Part shown: positions 10,871-21,299 of the stretch, one piece after another
Position numbering within the stretch: the first letter of the stretch is position 1
Layout: each line of letters begins with the position of its first letter
Origin: Hemerocallis citrina
Taxonomy: Eukaryota; Streptophyta; Magnoliopsida; Asparagales; Asphodelaceae
Direction: 5' to 3'
DNA: 64,000 bases
Assembly: GCA_017893485.1 (NCBI GenBank)
Contig: CM030360.1
Coordinates: forward strand, 13,876,597-13,940,596
Notes under the pieces: model-generated
What the model was told of the DNA's origin: nothing
Seen by the model: only the letters and a program-made list of their open reading frames with translations
The model's database searches: none
Position numbers and translations under genes: made by a program

Positions 10871-11794
10871 TTTGATGATTGCTTTGAAATTTTGTTTGTA
10901 CCTTCATTTTGTTCTTCTTTGTCATAGCGTGGAGGGTTTTCGTTTGGATTTATCAAATTTTGTGGTGGGTTTGGTGGAGAATGAGGGTTGTATTGGGGTT
11001 TGGTTGGGTTTAGTCGTTTATGTCTTCGATTTTGGTGCTTTGATTGGTGGCTGAAATTTTCTTGTGAATTTGGTGGGGAAGGATGGTTGCAGTAGATTTA
11101 GATCAGTTTTGTTGGGAATTTATTTGTGCCCTTAACTTTGAAGATGCATGGTGGGGGAAAAGGCTGAAGGAACGAGAGAGTAATCTAGAGAAGGGAGACT
11201 GTTGTTGTTGGGTTGACAGAGGTAGTGAGAGAGAAGGTTGAAGGTTAATACCTAGAATTCCTAACTGCATTTGGTTTAGTACACAAAAATAGATTATACA
11301 ATTCTTGTGCTAGAGGTATAGCATGAACATTAAATATAAATTGTGTGGGGTTTATTGTTTGTAGTGTGCATGCCTCTGCGAAGAACGATGAATTTTATGT
11401 TGTCCATGGTGGTCCTGAACTGTCGTGAATTTTTTTGCATGCTCATTTGGGTTGTGCATCATATCTTTGATTGCAGTAACTATATTGTAGTTGAGATTTT
11501 AGCTCATTCTCTTGCGGAAAGTCTGGTCGATTTTCGATCTCATCTCGCGTATTAATGATATATAATTAAGCAAATTATGGGTACTGGACCTCCATCGAAA
11601 ATGGCATACCAATTCAATAGTAGTTCTGAACATGTATATGGAATATATGTGGGTTTCTCCCATCGAGGAACATATCATCTATTTTGCTCCTTTTGATGTA
11701 AATGCAAATGCACAATTCTACAATGAAATGTATTATCCAAAATGACTTGGATTTTGTGATCGACTGGATAGATTAAGCATTGACTGCAAGAGTA
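10871..11794. other. Unrecognised sequence
   Basis: No coding domain, repeat terminus or RNA gene was recognised. The longest open frame (11343-11555, 70 codons, +) has no family resemblance. The composition (T-rich on the plus strand) resembles plant intronic or UTR DNA and leads directly into the inverted-duplicate block. Confidence 0.4.
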
Positions 11795-12160
11795 GAGTAA
11801 CTTTTTCTAACAAAGGTATGGAAACGCCTCCATTTTTTGTAGAAATATTTATTAGCTACAACTGGCACACCTTACAGCTTTCGCTTTTGCTTGCAGTCCC
11901 TGACTTTTAATGTGTATTGCGGCCAGATCGTAGGTAGCTTCGGTAAGGGTGCTCAGTATCGCGTACAGACTTTGTCCCCTTGCCATATTTTTGGCATGCA
12001 CAGAGGTATGGCTTCTCTTCGGGGGAAAAAATTCCTCTTAGTAAGGTTGTCTTAAAAGTCAAATGTTATGTTTCTTGGTTTAGTAAGATATGTATGATCT
12101 TACTATTCTCTTGCACTTACTTATATTGAGTTCTTTTATGAGGATTTTAAGTTATGGAAC

Positions 12161-12856
12161 TGTTAGGATTGCGGCCTCCAATACACATAGGCACGAGATT
12201 TCTTGAAGTTGGAGAAGAAGATGAGAAAACGAAGACAGTTAAAGAATACAACAACATGTAGAAGATTGCAACTTGAGGGAGTTGTGGTCAACCGACCAGG
12301 AGTGCGATTGAACGACCTAGGCTGAAAGGAGTTCTTCGAGTGTACAAGGTTCAACAGAGAGCGGGACAGTCGACCGATCATGCTTTAGGTGTGGGCTTGA
12401 CACGTTGCGGTCGACCGACCCAAAGTGCGGTCGACTGACTTTGGCGTTGTGTGTTATTTGGGCTGACGAGTTTAAGGGCCAATAAGCTGTATTTGTGTTT
12501 ATCTTTTAGGATTTACTTAAGGGCTATATAAGTGGTTGTAGCCTCTAGAATCTCATATCAATCTCAACAGAAGAGATGAGAGAATTGGTGAGCCGTTATC
12601 ATTGTTCAACTTCAAGAGGGGATTGTGCCGAGTGTTTCAAATGTGAGAGAGAGATTAAGAGTTATAATCCTTTAAACTTTGTATTCCTTGGAGAATAAAA
12701 AGTATTTGTTATCTCTGCATATCATTGTGTTCTTGTGAGATCTTGCGAATATTGTGGTGGCTTGTTCGTGGTTCATCTAGTTCTTGGGAAGTTTTTGTTG
12801 GTTGTGGTGTGTGTGTTCCGCTATTAGCACTACGAGTTATGGCAAATTCTACAACA
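12161..12856 (+). repeat. Copia 5' LTR
   Basis: Starts TGTTAGGATTGCGG, ends TTCTACAACA. A TATA box (CTATATAAG) is at 12534-12542. It carries decayed GGTCGACC palindromes (for example GCGGTCGACCGACC near 12410) that are intact in the solo LTR at 62534-63255. Confidence 0.9.
12534..12542 (+). promoter_or_regulatory. TATA box of copia 5' LTR
   Basis: CTATATAAG, positioned mid-LTR as expected at a U3/R boundary; the equivalent in the 3' LTR has decayed (GTTTTATAAGTGG near 15040). Confidence 0.55.
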
Positions 12857-12858
12857 AG

Positions 12859-12870
12859 TGGTATCAAAGC
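12859..12870 (+). promoter_or_regulatory. Copia primer binding site
   Basis: TGGTATCAAAGC two bases after the 5' LTR; one base off the perfect initiator tRNA-Met complement (A for G at position 9). Confidence 0.85.
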
Positions 12871-12882
12871 ACTGAGTTCAGG

Positions 12883-14120
12883 ATGGCCGATAGAAAGTCA
12901 AAAATTGAGAGGTTCGATGTGAGTGACTTCGCGATATGGAGGTTCGTCAGAAAGATCTAGATGGTCTGTTGTTTGATGAGAAGCCGGAAGTTGCAGACAA
13001 GGATGCGAAGATCTTGGCGGATTAGAATCGTTTGGATCAAAAAGTGTTAGGGCAGATTCAATTGGGACTAAGTAGGAATGCGTTATTCCATATCTCAAAG
13101 GCAAAAATCACAAAGTAAGCTATGGAGATTCTCATTGATATATATGATAAACTGTCGGCATCTAATCAAATTCTTCACTTGAAGACCTTGGTTAATATGA
13201 AGTTGAAGGAAGGGGGTTCAGTAGCAGAATATGTGAACAATTATTGTATAGTTTACAACCAAATGGAAGTTGCAGGATTGAAGTTTTCATAGAGGGATGA
13301 ACATTCATTGTTACTTCTATTTACTTTGTTTGATAGTTATGGTACGGTAGAACAAACTATTACAGTCACTATGACAGATTTGACGACTCTACAGAATGTG
13401 GTGAGTAACATTCTGAATGAGGAGGTGAGAAGTGTAAGAAACGGGAAATTTTCATCGTCATCTTTTCGCTATGTCAGTTGAGAAGAGACTTTAGAGTTCT
13501 AAGAGCAGTCCAAAAAAAAGAATCAGAGTGGTTCATCTGAGAGTGAATTTGATGACAATTATGGGGGACATGGACCTAAGTGTTAGTATGGTCACAAGAG
13601 GGATCACATGATGGCAGTTGTAAGTCTTATATGAAGAGTAAGCAAGAAAAATCAAAGGAAGCAAAACCAAAGAAAGCCAATGTGGTGTTTGATAAAATTG
13701 AATAGTTATGCTTATCAGTTAGGGTGGAGTTGGGCACACGAGATTGATGTATTGATTTGGGAGCTTTTTTTCATTGCACTCCAAGGAGAGACGTGTTTGA
13801 TGACTACAAGTAGTGTTCTTTTGGAGATGTGATCGCAGGTAATAGTCAAATGTGTCATATATGTGGGGTTGGTACTGTTCGCGTGAAAGTCAATGATGAT
13901 CAGAGTGTTGTCTTGCGAAAGACAATACATGTTTCAGACTTGAAGAAAAATATTATCTCGGTAGGTTGGCTACATAAAGAGCATATGTCCACTACAGTTG
14001 GTATTGGATAGTGGTGTATAGCTGTAGGTTCAAGAGTGATTGCAAAAGGAAAGCGTGAGGAAATATTGTATTTTCTTAGAGACGTGAGCGGCATTTCTCA
14101 TGTAGTTTTCTCTTAGCCGG
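12883..14120 (+). pseudogene. Copia gag-protease remnant
   Basis: ATG at 12883 follows the PBS by 12 bp. The frame reads MADRKSKIERFD and then breaks repeatedly by stops and frameshifts, but copia gag stretches remain recognisable (LDGLLFDEKPEVADKDAK, LLKTLVNMKLKEGGSVAEYV, NYCIVYNQMEVAGL). A corrupted zinc knuckle lies near 13580 and a protease-like segment near 13735-13800. A GAG-pre-integrase segment (VVLRKTIHVSDLKKNIISVG) is at about 13900-13970. Beyond 14120 the pol sequence is lost: no integrase DDE core, RT or RNase H. It is non-functional. Confidence 0.75.
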
Positions 14121-14686
14121 AATCAAGTAGTTGGTTGTGTGGGGTGCAACCGAGTTCTTTCAGTTGTGGGAATTCAAAGAAGGTTACTAATTTAGTGAGA
14201 GCTGCTGGCCATGGGAGTGATCCTAGAGAGCAAGTCATTACTGCGGTGAGGGTACTTTGCGATATGACAGTGGAAGATTCAAGTCGCTCATGTTGTTATC
14301 GATATGCAGTGTGATGTCGATGATGGTAACCGAAATGAGGCTTTGGGGGTTGAACAGTCTACGTATTTTGCAGAGGAGTTGTCCACAGAGACTTCTAGTG
14401 CAGAGAGTGCATTGAGAGGCTTTGAACAATATCCGGTGTTAATAAAGATTTTGCGAGTTAGAGAGTCTTGTAACACAAAATCTGACAGAGGATGTTGTTT
14501 CTCCGTTATTTGTGCTCTATGTGATTGGTAGAGCACATCCTTCATGAGCCTATGAGAGGTGGTTGGTGCACTCCACGTGGTGGAGTGATAGAGGTGTTCT
14601 TCATGAGAGTGGGAGACTGATAGAGATAATGCAAGGTAAGATTACAATAACTTTGAAGCGTTTTGTATTTGGTCAAAATGGGAAAT

Positions 14687-15410
14687 TGTTAGGATTGTGG
14701 CCTCATATACACGTATGCACATGAGTACTTGAAGTTGGAGAAGAAGAAGAGATGACGAAGACAGTTAGAGAAGACAACAACAAGTAGAAGAATGCAGCTG
14801 GAAGGGGTTGCGGTTGACCGACCAGGAGTGTGGTCAACCGACCTAGGCTGAAAGGAGTTCTTCGAGTGTACATGGTTCAACAGAGAGCGGGACAGTCGGA
14901 CGTGTAGTCGAACGATCATGCTTCAGGTGTGGGCTTGACACATTGCGATCGACCGACTTCGGCGCTGTTTATTATTTGGGCTGACGAGTTTAATGCTCAA
15001 TAAGCTGTATTTTTGCTTATCTTTTAGGGTTTACTTGAGGGTTTTATAAGTGGCTGTAAACGCTAGAATCTCAGATCAATCTCAAAAGAAGAGGAGAGAA
15101 TTGGTGAGCCGTTTTCATTGTTCAACTTCAAGAGGGGATTGTGCCTAGTGTTTCAAAGGTGAGAGAGAGATTGAGAGTTGTAATCTCTTTGTAATCTTTG
15201 TATTTCTGGGGGGAATAAAAAATATTGGTTATCACTGGATATTATTATGTTCTTGTGAGATCTTGCAATTATTGTAGAGGCTTGTTCTTGGTTGTTGTCT
15301 TCTCTAACAACAAGATCTTTTTGTAATCAAGGCTTGTTCTTGAAAAGAATCTTTTGCTTGTGGTGTGTGTTCCGCTATTAGCACTACGAGTTGTGGCAGA
15401 TTCTACAACA
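14687..15410 (+). repeat. Copia 3' LTR
   Basis: Collinear with the 5' LTR, differing by many substitutions and small indels, including an extra CTCTAACAACAAGATC segment near 15300 and a lost GACCCAAAGTGCGGTCG segment. Flanked by the second TSD copy at 15411. Confidence 0.9.
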
Positions 15411-18400
15411 GGTACTTCACTGCATATTTGCTTTGTGGGTGTTTTGGTTGGCCTAGGGATTCTAATTAAGTTTGAAACGATGGATTTGGTGTATAGATGT
15501 TGGAGTAGAGGGTTCATGGTACTCAAATATTTTGGAGTTGTTTAAATCATTAAAGCAATTTGGGGGTTTTTGGAAAGCTTTTACTTGATTAGTCAGCCGA
15601 TATGTTTTCTACTTGGTTCTCTTGAAAAAGAATGAGATTTCGATCTCGCCAAATATGTATGTGTCTTTTCTGTGTCACAGAATGAGTACATGGTCATAAT
15701 GAACATGTAAAAGGGGATGTATCATTTACTTCCTCATATCTTCAGTCTGAATAGTTTTGTTTCATGTCTTTTAATTTCTAATTGAAGCGATGTTGGTCAA
15801 GAAAAATCAAACTCAAAGGTTTGACAGATTTCTTAGATTTTCTATCTGAAATCGATTCCAAAATTTTGCTTTTTTTTCTTTCTCTTTGCTGGTTTGATCT
15901 TATGTGGAACCTTGACGATGTAACTGTAGAAGGTTGCAGTCAAATGGTTGTAGATAAAGGTTAAAAAAATTATTTGAAATAAGGGTAGGGATGATGGGTT
16001 AGATTAGGACCGAAACAAGATGAATTTGGGCCTCCTTAAATGTCATATTTCTTGAACTTATACAAGAAAATTGCTGTGGCAAGACCCGAAACTGAAAATC
16101 GCTATTTTCTTACTTAAAAACTTGCCCGGAAAAATACCTGACATGTATGTTTTGGTCTTTTGGAATTGGTTTTAGTGTATGGCACTTAGCTGAAAACTAT
16201 TCTTCGGCCATTCTCACAGCATATGTTCTTCCATTTTTTCATCATTCCATCAGATTTAGGGGTTAGATTTGGAGGAAATTTGGTGGAAAGTGCTTTCATT
16301 GTTTTAAATACTCTTTTGTTCATAAAGTTTGACTTTTCGATGTTTGGTGTTGGAAAGTTTGATTTGGTGAAAGGTTTGTTGGTATGCATGGTTACAGTTT
16401 GTGGTTTTAGGGTTATAGTTACTGTCTGCTTGGAAGAGCTTGTTTTCGGAACTTTTAGGTTGCATGCATCATCACACCATTTCAGTTGTAAACTATTCTT
16501 AGGATCGAGCATTTGGTTTGCTATGTAAATTATGTTTTAGGTGTTTATTAATTTTGGACTAAAAAAGTTTGGGGAAGTTTTTCCCTCATTATATGACAAA
16601 TATGTTTTTCGGTTGATCCTCTTAAGCAATTAGGTGATTTTACTACAAGCTCACGGGATATCTATACAGGGGAAAGGGGGATGCATCGACGATATTTTCT
16701 TCTTTTTCATCGCTTCAATTTATTCTATTTTTTTGCTATCTGTTATTCTTTTGCATTTGAAGCAATGAGGATAATGAATGCATGTCAAACTATAAATGTT
16801 TGAAAAGGAAAAAAAAAAAAAAAAAAACCCTAACTCATCCACTTGTATTTGCTGATTCGAGTTTATCTGCTGCAGTAGCAAGACAATTGTAATGATTGCA
16901 GCTAAATGTTAGCGAAAAAAGTAAGAGAGCATTAAAAACAACGGGTAGTCATTGTGTGTTGGGTTAGAGACAAATATGAGCCTCCATTTTTCTATCTGAT
17001 TATTGTGATATATATATATATATATTTCTTTGGTCACACGTTCTTCATTCCAAAGAAAATTTGCCTTCTATTTTCATTAGCATGTGTCCTTCTGTACTGT
17101 GCTTTTCTGCATTCACTTGCCCTAATCTTATTGTATATGATGTTGTTGGTAACTCTATACTTCTCTTGTAGGTATTGTGTTGTTCGGTTGCTTCATTTTA
17201 GAGAAGATTATAGTCAATTATTCGCTGCGTTCATTAGGTATTTTTAGTTTATAATTTTCTTCTCAAAATGGTCAGGTCTACTGATACATTAAATAGATAT
17301 CATGACGTCGTGTTTGTTTGTCGTTGTTTCTTGCAGTATGTTTTCCGGTTTATGAGTATTTACTCTTTCATATATCCTACATTTCTTAGAAAGAGTCTAC
17401 TGCCAATTTTTTGTGAGAGCATTATAGTTCGGCATATATGGTTCAGGGTTAACCCTGGTAATCCTTTTTCGTTGTCGTTGGCGAATGTCTCATGCATTTG
17501 GAGCTTCGCATCAGATCCGCAAAATGTTTATATAGTTATAAAGGAACCTGTGATGATCATGAGGGGCATGTATCAAGGGGACTTTTCTCTTCTTCATCAC
17601 TTCATTTTGTTCTATTTTATCACTCTCTGTAATTCTTTTGTAATTGAGGCGATGAGGATAATGAACATATATCATTTTTGTTAACTGTTGCTTCTTGTGC
17701 TCTGTTCTTGACTCATAAGCATTTACTCTTTCATATGACTTATCCTCTATTCAATATTCTATATTCTATATATAGAACTAAAAGGCAGTATTCTTAGAAA
17801 GAGTGTATAGTGAGAATTTTTGGTGAGTGCATTACTTTTTCTGTGGATGCAATTCAGGGTTAGTCTCAATAAATTTTTGTTGTTCACGCTTGAATTGAAT
17901 TGCTATTGCGTATGGCAAAACATATATTCTGCTTCAGTATACTCATGCATGTATTAGAGCTTAAGTGGGTATCAATATCTTACCATTAGCCCAATTAGGC
18001 CCAATCCTAGCTATCACAATTTGGCATTTTCTGTCCATTTAGAGATAGTGGAGTTGTCATAGTGGTAGTCAATTTTGCAGACCATTTTATGTGCACAATA
18101 GAGAATTAAATAATGTATATTATAATAATAACCCTTATGTAATCTTTTCTTTTATACTTATGTGTATCAATTACCCTTCATTTTACCTGCAAGCCAAAAC
18201 AATTGCTTTCTGCTTTCAGTTCTCCTCTCTTATCAATACAGTTCTGTCTGAATACAATTTTGTTCTCAGTTAAGGCAGCTTATGTTTACTAGGTGAGTTA
18301 TAGTTTATTCTTCAATTTATTGCTCTCCATCTGCTCTGTGAAGTTTTGGCATATAGGTTTAGATGATGATGTTATGGTATAATGAAAACATCATATTTCT

Positions 18401-18582
18401 GTGTTTTTTTTCTACCCTCCTTTGTTTTTGTTTTTGTCCAGTGTCGTGCACATTTAAGAAATGCTTGCAGTATGTAGAATATTATGTGATCTTGTCTCAA
18501 AAGTATGGTCTTTTGTTGTGGAGAATTTATACAGTATGCATGTTGGTCTATATACAAAGCATGCACTGAGGACTTCTCTACA
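15411..18582. other. Intron-like sequence with diverged about 0.9-1-kb internal repeats
   Basis: No recognised gene. Three loosely similar blocks start near 15590, 16600 and 17480, each with a CATCACTTCA or CATCGCTTCA-type motif and ending near GCGATG or GCAATGAGGATAATGAA. A fourth similarity links 18420-18582 with 34090-34235 (GTTGTG...TATACAG...GTCTATATA). They may be old tandem duplications. Confidence 0.35.
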
Positions 18583-18587
18583 GTAAG

Positions 18588-19174
18588 TGATGCGGTTTGT
18601 TTTTGGGAAACGTGTGGATGCATCAGGCATGAGTTCTTACTCGATTTGTATTGAAGGAAGAGACTCCTATGCAGACGACCCTCGACTGGACGAACGGTAC
18701 TGAGGTAGGTGGTGTTGAGGTGGAGGTTGATGCTCGGCTCGGATCTTTGGGGCTCGGATCCGAGGGTCTCGTGTACTTGCAGAAGGTCTCGGAACACCGG
18801 GGTTAGTCCCGGTGGCAGACCCTCCGACGATCTAGTCAGTCACTAAGGAAGAGTAACAGTAACTAGGATTTGAGTGGAAAAGTTTTGATTACCTGAATCC
18901 AGGGGGGAGGGTCTGGTATTTATAGGGGATGTCAATTGGGTCTGGGCCCGTTTGGGGCCGGGTCTAGACCCGGTTGCCCAAGTGGCTGAAGCAGTGGAAA
19001 ACCGGGCGGTATAGGGCTGACGTGGCAGACGCCGGGGCGGTTTCCGGGCTGACGTGGCAGAGGTCCGGGCGGTTTTCCGACGCTGACGTGGCGGATCCGG
19101 AGGATCAGGAAGAGCGCGTATCCTGAGGGGATCCTGTAGCCCAGGACGGGCCACGTTATTCCTGACCCATATCA
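18588..19174 (-). repeat. 3' LTR of the Tat element
   Basis: 587 bp; begins (minus strand) TGATATGGGTCAGG and ends CGCATCA. TATA box on the minus strand TATAAATACC at 18915-18924. Repeated GCTGACGTGGC motifs occur near 19015, 19050 and 19083. Confidence 0.95.
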
Positions 19175-19193
19175 CAAGCCCCACACTCCTGTA
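19175..19193 (-). promoter_or_regulatory. Polypurine-tract-like sequence
   Basis: Minus strand AGGAGTGTGGGGCTTG lies directly upstream of the 3' LTR, where plus-strand priming is expected; three pyrimidines interrupt it. Confidence 0.5.
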
Positions 19194-19409
19194 GGGCTGG
19201 GTGAACTAGCCGTGTAGGAGTGATTCTTCGCCTCTGTGGGAAGAGCAGGGTGGATGTTGGGGTAAAAGGTAGGATCTGCTATTTCCTGAAGAGGCCAGGG
19301 GGTAGGAGGAAGGGACCCATCATTGGATTTTGCGCGGGAGGCCAAGTCTGGGAGAGGGGAGAGCCAGAGCGACGGTTACCGAGGCTTGGGGTCGGCAGAC
19401 AAGCCTTGG

Positions 19410-19635
19410 GGATCGGCGGACGAGCTCCAAGGGTCAGGTAGGCGATCCCCTCGCTAGTTGGAAGAGCGAGGGGACGCCGAGGTCTACCGTTGGGGCCCGT
19501 TTTGTTGAGTACCAAGGGTCGGCGGCCGAGCTCCAAGGGTCGGTGGATGATCTCCTCGCTAGTTGGAAGAGCGAGGAGAAGGCGAGGTCTTCTTCTGGGG
19601 CTCGGTTTGTCGAGCACTAGGGGTCGGCAGACGAG
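19410..19635 (+). repeat. About 107-bp tandem repeat, two units
   Basis: Two units share CTCGCTAGTTGGAAGAGCGAG and GAGCTCCAAGGGTC, beginning near 19410 and 19517; a third begins and stops near 19621. Confidence 0.65.
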
Positions 19636-19654
19636 TCCCTCGTGACAAGAGGAG

Positions 19655-20985
19655 GGCTCATGGGGCTCGCGGTGTCATCCGAGCTCCGAGCCCTTCTGAA
19701 TCAAAAGAGGGTAGATGGGGCTAGCGGTGCTATCCGAGCTCTGAGCCCTTCTGAACAAAGGAGGGCAGTAGGGGCTCGCGGTGCTATCCGAGCTCCGAGC
19801 CTCTCTGAATCAAAGGAGGGCAGTTGGGGCTCGCGGTGCTATCCGAGCTCCGAGCCCTTCTGAACAAAGGAGGGCAGTAGGGGCTCGCGGTGCTATCCGA
19901 GCTCCGAGCCTCTCTGAATCAAAGGAGGGCAGTTGGGGCTCGCGGTGCTATCCGAGCTCCGAGCTCCTCTGAATCAAAGGAGGGCAAATGGGGCTCGCGG
20001 TTCTATCCGATCGTCGACCCTTCTGTGAAATAGAAGAGGAATGATTGGCTCGCGTTGCTATCCGAGCGTTGACCCTTCTGTGAAATAGAAGAAGAATTAT
20101 TGGCTCGCGGTACTATCCGAGCGTCGACCCTTTCGTGAAACAGAAGAGGAATTATTGGCTCGCGATACTATCCGAGCGTCGACCCTTCTGTGGAATAGAA
20201 GAGGAATTATTTGCTCGCGATACTATCCGAGCGTCGACCCTTCTGTGAAAATAGAAGAGCAATTATGGGCTCGCGGTACTATCCGAGCGTCGACCCTTCT
20301 GTGAAATAGAAGAGGAATTAGTGGCTCGCGGTGCTATCCGAGCGTCGACCCTTCTGTGAAATAGAAGAGGAATTATTGGCTCGCGTTGCTATCCGAGCGT
20401 CGACCCTTCTGTGAAATAGAAGAGAAATTATTGGCTCGCAATAATATCCGAGCGTCGACCCTTCTGTGGAAAGTAGAAGAGGAACTATTGGCTCGCGATA
20501 CTATATGAGCATCGACCCTTCTGTGAAAATAGAAGAGTAATTATTGGCTCGCGGTACTATCTGAGCGTCGACCCTTCTGTGAAATAGAAGAGGAATTATT
20601 GGCTCGCGGTGCTATCCGAGCGTTGACCCTTTTGTGGAATAGAAGATGAATTATTGGCTCGCATAGCTATCCGAGCGTCAACCCTTCTGTAGAATAGAAG
20701 AGGAATTTTTGGCTCGCGTTGCTATCCGAGTGTCGACCCTTCTGTGAAAATAGAAGAAGAATTATTGGCTCGCGGTACTATCCGAGCGTCGACCCTTCTG
20801 TGAAATAGAAGAGGAATTATTGGCTCGCGGTGCTATCCGAGCGTCGACCCTTCTGTGGAATAGAAGAGGAATTATTAGCTCGCGTAGCTATCCGAGCGTC
20901 GACCCTTCTGTGGAATAGAAGAGGAATTTTTGGCTCGCGTTGCTATCCGAGCGTCGACCCTTCTGACTTGTCGAAAAAAGCCTGT
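19655..20985 (+). repeat. 55-bp tandem array, about 24 units
   Basis: Unit starts (GGCTCGC) fall at about 55-bp steps from 19662 to 20932. The first seven units (to about 20045) carry CCGAGCCCTTCTGAA and alternate 54/55 bp with AACAAAGGAGGGCAGTA versus AATCAAAGGAGGGCAGTT endings, suggesting a 109-bp dimer. The remaining 17 carry GTCGACCCTTCTGTG and AATAGAAGAGGAATTATT. One transitional unit at about 19992 joins the types in phase. The constant core is GGCTCGCG...TATCCGAGC. No spacers are present. Confidence 0.95.
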
Positions 20986-21148
20986 TTGGAGAGAAAAAGT
21001 GGAGGGTTAGTGGGGTAATTTTACGCCTATTGCTGACGTCATGGGCGCAAAGATCAAAGTGTTTTCAGATCTTGGTAGCTGCTAGATCTTGGTAGTTAAG
21101 ATCCAACGGCCAGATCTTTTTTGCGGAAATCGAGGAGTCGCTTTCCCC

Positions 21149-21155
21149 TTTAAAA
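21149..21155 (+). promoter_or_regulatory. Candidate TATA box of the antisense gene
   Basis: TTTAAAA in a CT-rich context 145-150 bp upstream of the ATG at 21300; the following 5' leader is CT-rich (CTCCTCCTCCCTC), as in many plant promoters. Inference from position only. Confidence 0.35.
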
Positions 21156-21299
21156 CCCCCTCCTCCTCCCTCATTTCTTCTTCACTTTATTACTCACTCA
21201 TCTAATTTCTTAACAAGAGCAGGATTCTTACTTGTCGTCGGCGATACTTTCTGGTGACCGTACATTCCTACGCTCTAGGTTAGTACTTTCTTTTTAGTA

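Larger units (their letters stand above)
12161..15410 (+). mobile_element. Internally deleted Ty1/copia element
   Basis: LTRs at 12161-12856 and 14687-15410 (696 and 724 bp, both TGTTAGGATTG...CTACAACA) bracket 1.83 kb of internal sequence. TSD is GGAAC (12156-12160) and GGTAC (15411-15415), one mismatch. The inverted copy near 59065 keeps the unoccupied site (GGAACTTTAGTGTATATTTG on the minus strand), confirming insertion. Integrase core, RT and RNase H are missing, so it could move only in trans. Confidence 0.92.
11795..17335 (+). repeat. Inverted duplication, copy 1 (interrupted)
   Basis: Sequence here is repeated in reverse orientation at 57273-59405: for example AACTTTTTCTAACAAAGG (11798) against its diverged complement near 59385, ACGATGGATTTGGTGTATA (15479) near 59005, and GATTCGAGTTTATCTGC (16856) near 58450. 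The copy is interrupted by a copia element (12161-15410) and has further length differences at about 15690-16070 and 16140-16600. It is intron-like (T-rich, with TTGCAG and AGGTATG junctions) and has no long ORF. It may be part of a duplicated gene whose exons I cannot identify. Confidence 0.75.

Noticed and set aside
19655..20985. CRISPR-like array
   Set aside because: Units are contiguous 55-bp repeats with no unique spacers, in plant retrotransposon DNA.
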